Origin: Mesorhizobium sp. 61-13
GTDB taxonomy: Bacteria; Pseudomonadota; Alphaproteobacteria; Rhizobiales; Rhizobiaceae
Assembly (NCBI GenBank): GCA_001897075.1
Contig: MKRZ01000079.1
Location: forward strand, 1-37,299
Length of the DNA stretch: 37,299 nucleotides
Direction: 5' to 3'
Shown piece after piece: positions 36,870-37,299 of the stretch (positions within the stretch are counted from its first letter, which is position 1; each line of letters starts with the position of its first letter). The notes under the pieces were generated by a model. It had not been told where the DNA came from and made no database searches. It saw only the letters and a program-made list of their open reading frames with translations. The translations under genes were made by a program, and so were the position numbers.

Positions 36870-37299
36870 CTTTTGTCGACACGTCCCTCGGCGAGCAGCA
36901 GAAGGCGGTGCGGCTCGACCACGGTTACGCGCTGGCGTCCGCTTTTGACGAGGCCTCGTTCTTCCCATGCCGTGAGCAGGCGGCTGACAGTGTGCAGCGT
37001 CGTGCCGGTCATTTCCGCGATGTCCTGACGCGAGATCGGGAAATCGATCAGCAAGCCGTCCTCGGTCTTTTTGCCGGTCTGGTTGGCGAGGCGAAGCACC
37101 GTGTTGGCGACGCGCTGCTCGACCTGTTCGGTCGACATTTCAACGAAGCGCGTCTGCGCATCGTTGAGGCGGGCGCCGACGGTGTTGTAGGTGCCTGTAC
37201 CGAAGCTCGGAAACCGCGCGGCGAACTCCGACCAGAGCTGGCCCGGCCAGGCGAGAACGACACAATCGACAACTGCGATGGCGTTGGCCGGATAGGTCT
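36866..37299 (-). CDS. Crp/Fnr family transcriptional regulator (NnrR-like), 5' end missing
   Basis: The frame is open from the stop at 36866 to the right edge, giving about 143 C-terminal residues. It covers the dimerisation helix (ARLNDAQTRFVEMSTEQVEQRVANTVLRLANQ) and a Crp-type helix-turn-helix, IDFPISRQDIAEMTGTTLHTVSRLLTAWEERGLVKSGRQRV. The recognition helix TGTTLHTVSRLL and the absence of Fnr-like cysteines in the visible part resemble NnrR, the nitric-oxide-responsive regulator; the N-terminal sensor domain is mostly outside the window. It probably controls the adjacent DUF1858 gene. Confidence 0.87.
   Translation of the reverse strand, partial: TYPANAIAVVDCVVLAWPGQLWSEFAARFPSFGTGTYNTVGARLNDAQTRFVEMSTEQVEQRVANTVLRLANQTGKKTEDGLLIDFPISRQDIAEMTGTTLHTVSRLLTAWEERGLVKSGRQRVTVVEPHRLLLLAEGRVDKS

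Overview
The window looks like chromosomal DNA of an alphaproteobacterium of the order Rhizobiales, most likely Mesorhizobium or a close Phyllobacteriaceae relative. This rests on the high GC content, the cysteine-free S4 ribosomal protein, the F1-ATPase zeta inhibitor (DUF1476), the order purC-purS-purQ-purL-bolA-grxD, the XdhC/MoxR/CoxE cassette, and intergenic palindromic repeats of the kind common in Mesorhizobium. No tRNA, rRNA, CRISPR array, prophage or intact insertion sequence was seen.

Layout. 1-1.6 kb: a truncated NAD(P)-binding protein divergent from an HxlR regulator, then a 2OG-Fe(II) oxygenase. 1.9-2.5 kb: rpsD. 2.5-3.6 kb: a gene-free stretch with two palindromic repeats and a block of hairpins of unknown nature. 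3.6-5.7 kb: ttcA facing a Bcr/CflA-type exporter. 5.8-11.9 kb: a minus-strand purine run (purC, purS, a coiled-coil ORF, purQ, a lipoprotein, a Pr6Pr membrane protein, purL) ending in the bolA-grxD iron-sulfur pair. 12.2-15.0 kb: zeta inhibitor, HpcH/HpaI aldolase, RBBP9-type hydrolase and a VOC protein. 15.1-16.4 kb: purB. 16.4-19.8 kb: two minus-strand pairs: a membrane protein with a DUF2259 protein, and a P1-family peptidase with a periplasmic binding protein.

20.0-26.3 kb is a plus-strand run: flavin reductase, MoxR ATPase, VWA/CoxE protein, XdhC split into two proteins, a MoeA-like/MobA-like fusion, and a secreted alpha/beta hydrolase. The middle five genes are a maturation set for a molybdenum hydroxylase, but no hydroxylase subunits lie in the window. 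26.4-31.5 kb holds single genes: a DUF1176 protein, DUF1993, a DUF1127-like small protein, a J-domain-like protein with an odd start, an aldo/keto reductase and a cysteine desulfurase-like enzyme.

The most interesting unit is a tight minus-strand operon at 31.5-36.1 kb: a dimethylformamidase large-subunit-like protein, a class III aminotransferase, a GNAT acetyltransferase resembling diamine N-acetyltransferases, and an acetylpolyamine amidohydrolase. Together they suggest an acetyl-protected route for a diamine or related amine. The right end has a tiny ParB/sulfiredoxin-fold protein, a DUF1858 Cys protein and a truncated Crp/Fnr regulator resembling NnrR; a TTG-N8-CAA site lies upstream of the DUF1858 gene.
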